Part shown: in pieces, positions 63,320 to 64,000 of the stretch
Numbering within the stretch: the first letter of the stretch is position 1
Layout: each line of letters begins with the position of its first letter
Assembly: GCA_019059635.1 (NCBI GenBank)
Contig: JAGVRJ010000014.1
Coordinates: 992,001-1,056,000 of the forward strand
Reading direction: 5' to 3'
Source of the DNA: Proales similis
Taxonomy: Eukaryota > Rotifera > Eurotatoria > Ploima > Proalidae
DNA length: 64,000 nt
Notes under the pieces: model-generated
The model's database searches: none
What the model saw: the letters and a program-made list of their open reading frames with translations, nothing else
What the model was told of the DNA's origin: nothing
Made by a program: the position numbers and the translations under genes

Positions 63320-64000
63320 TTAATAGTTAACCATGCGCTTGATCGCTTCGATGCAACGCCACTTGTCCGGCATGAAAAATGCCTCGTAAACGTGTGGAAT
63401 GGAGGGCACGTCGTAGCCAGTTACGCGCTCGATGGGCGCCTCCAAATTGAGAAAGCACTCTTTCTGCACAAACGCGGCTATCTCGGCACCGAAGCCCATG
63501 GTGAAGTTGGCCTCGTGAGTGACCAGCAGTCGACCGGTCTTGGCCACGGACTAGCAGGCGAATATGAGGCGGCGCTCTGAGAGAGAGAGAAGACGGTACT
63601 CACGTTGCAAATGGTCTCGTAGTCCCAAGGCACAATTGTGCGCAGGTCGATCACCTCGCAAGAGACGCCCATCTTGGCTTGGACGAGCTGAGCGACCTCG
63701 CGAGCCACGTGCACCTGAGTGCCCCAGGCGACTATGGTCACGTCAGTGCCCTCGGAGAGCACCTCGGCACTCGACAACGGGATCATGTAGTCTTTGACGG
63801 GCACATTTTCCACTGCCTGTCTGTACAATATTTTCGGCTCGAAAAATATGCATGGATTGGGATCACGAATGCAAGAGAGGAGGAGGCCCTTTGCTTGGAT
63901 CGGACTGCGCGGAATGACCACCTTTTGAAAGCAGGGTAACTCATTGAATGCACTTTGAGCTGCGCCTTGAGTTCACCTTGAGACCTGGCACGTGCGAGAA
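63320..64000 (-). CDS. BCKDHB: Branched-chain 2-oxoacid dehydrogenase E1 beta subunit (partial)
   Basis: 3' part only; the gene continues beyond the right edge. Exons visible: 64000(+)-63977, 63921-63604, 63550-63320, all in phase. The sequence [84 protein letters not shown] and the terminal MVNY follow animal BCKDHB almost throughout. The subunit pairs with E1 alpha in the mitochondrial matrix to decarboxylate keto acids from Leu, Ile and Val, using thiamine diphosphate. The missing N-terminal half would contain the targeting peptide. Confidence 0.96.

Overview
This window looks like nuclear DNA from a small, gene-dense invertebrate animal genome. The evidence is spliceosomal genes with mostly 50-100 nt GT-AG introns, metazoan-specific families (glycoprotein-hormone-type LGR receptor, DEG/ENaC channel, IgLON/lachesin, Slac2-type Rab effector, cyclin D, CASC3), Pol III tRNA genes with T-run ends, AATAAA signals and many GA, CT and CA microsatellites. 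I cannot assign a phylum from sequence alone; a protostome is an inference. Gene models below were spliced by hand from GT/AG sites, reading frame and remembered family signatures.

Layout. 0-1.5 kb: CHMP2B (ESCRT-III, +). 1.5-10 kb: long non-coding, repeat-rich stretch. 10-14 kb: GPI-type lachesin-like Ig protein (+) and an intronless DEG/ENaC channel (-). 14.5-20.5 kb: intronless IBTK (+) converging on an intronless LGR-type GPCR (-). 21-27 kb: a 12-exon protein with two I-set Ig domains, then a Slac2/exophilin-like Rab-binding protein (both -). 27.6-28.6 kb: three identical tRNA-Gln(CTG) genes. 28.6-31 kb: EFCAB11-like and FGGY kinase (-). 31.6-33.3 kb: a RING finger fused to importin-alpha armadillo repeats (+). 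33.5-36.4 kb: an unknown small protein and the M20 dipeptidase CNDP2 (-). 37-40 kb: a stand-alone PDZ protein (+), an unknown single-pass membrane protein (-) and a candidate secreted peptide precursor (-). 41-44 kb: two tandem CASC3/Barentsz-related genes (-). 45-47.7 kb: CCDC157 (+). 48-52 kb: four TATA-driven microprotein genes starting MG(S/G)R and ending in Tyr (+). 53.8-55 kb: cyclin D (-). 59-63 kb: eEF2 (+). 63.3-64 kb: 3' end of BCKDHB (-), running off the window.

There is no operon logic; neighbours are mostly unrelated housekeeping, signalling and cytoskeletal genes. The most unusual items are the RING-importin-alpha fusion without an IBB domain, the MGSR microprotein cluster, the candidate amidated peptide precursor, and the CASC3 tandem pair in which one copy has a degenerate eIF4A3-binding region.
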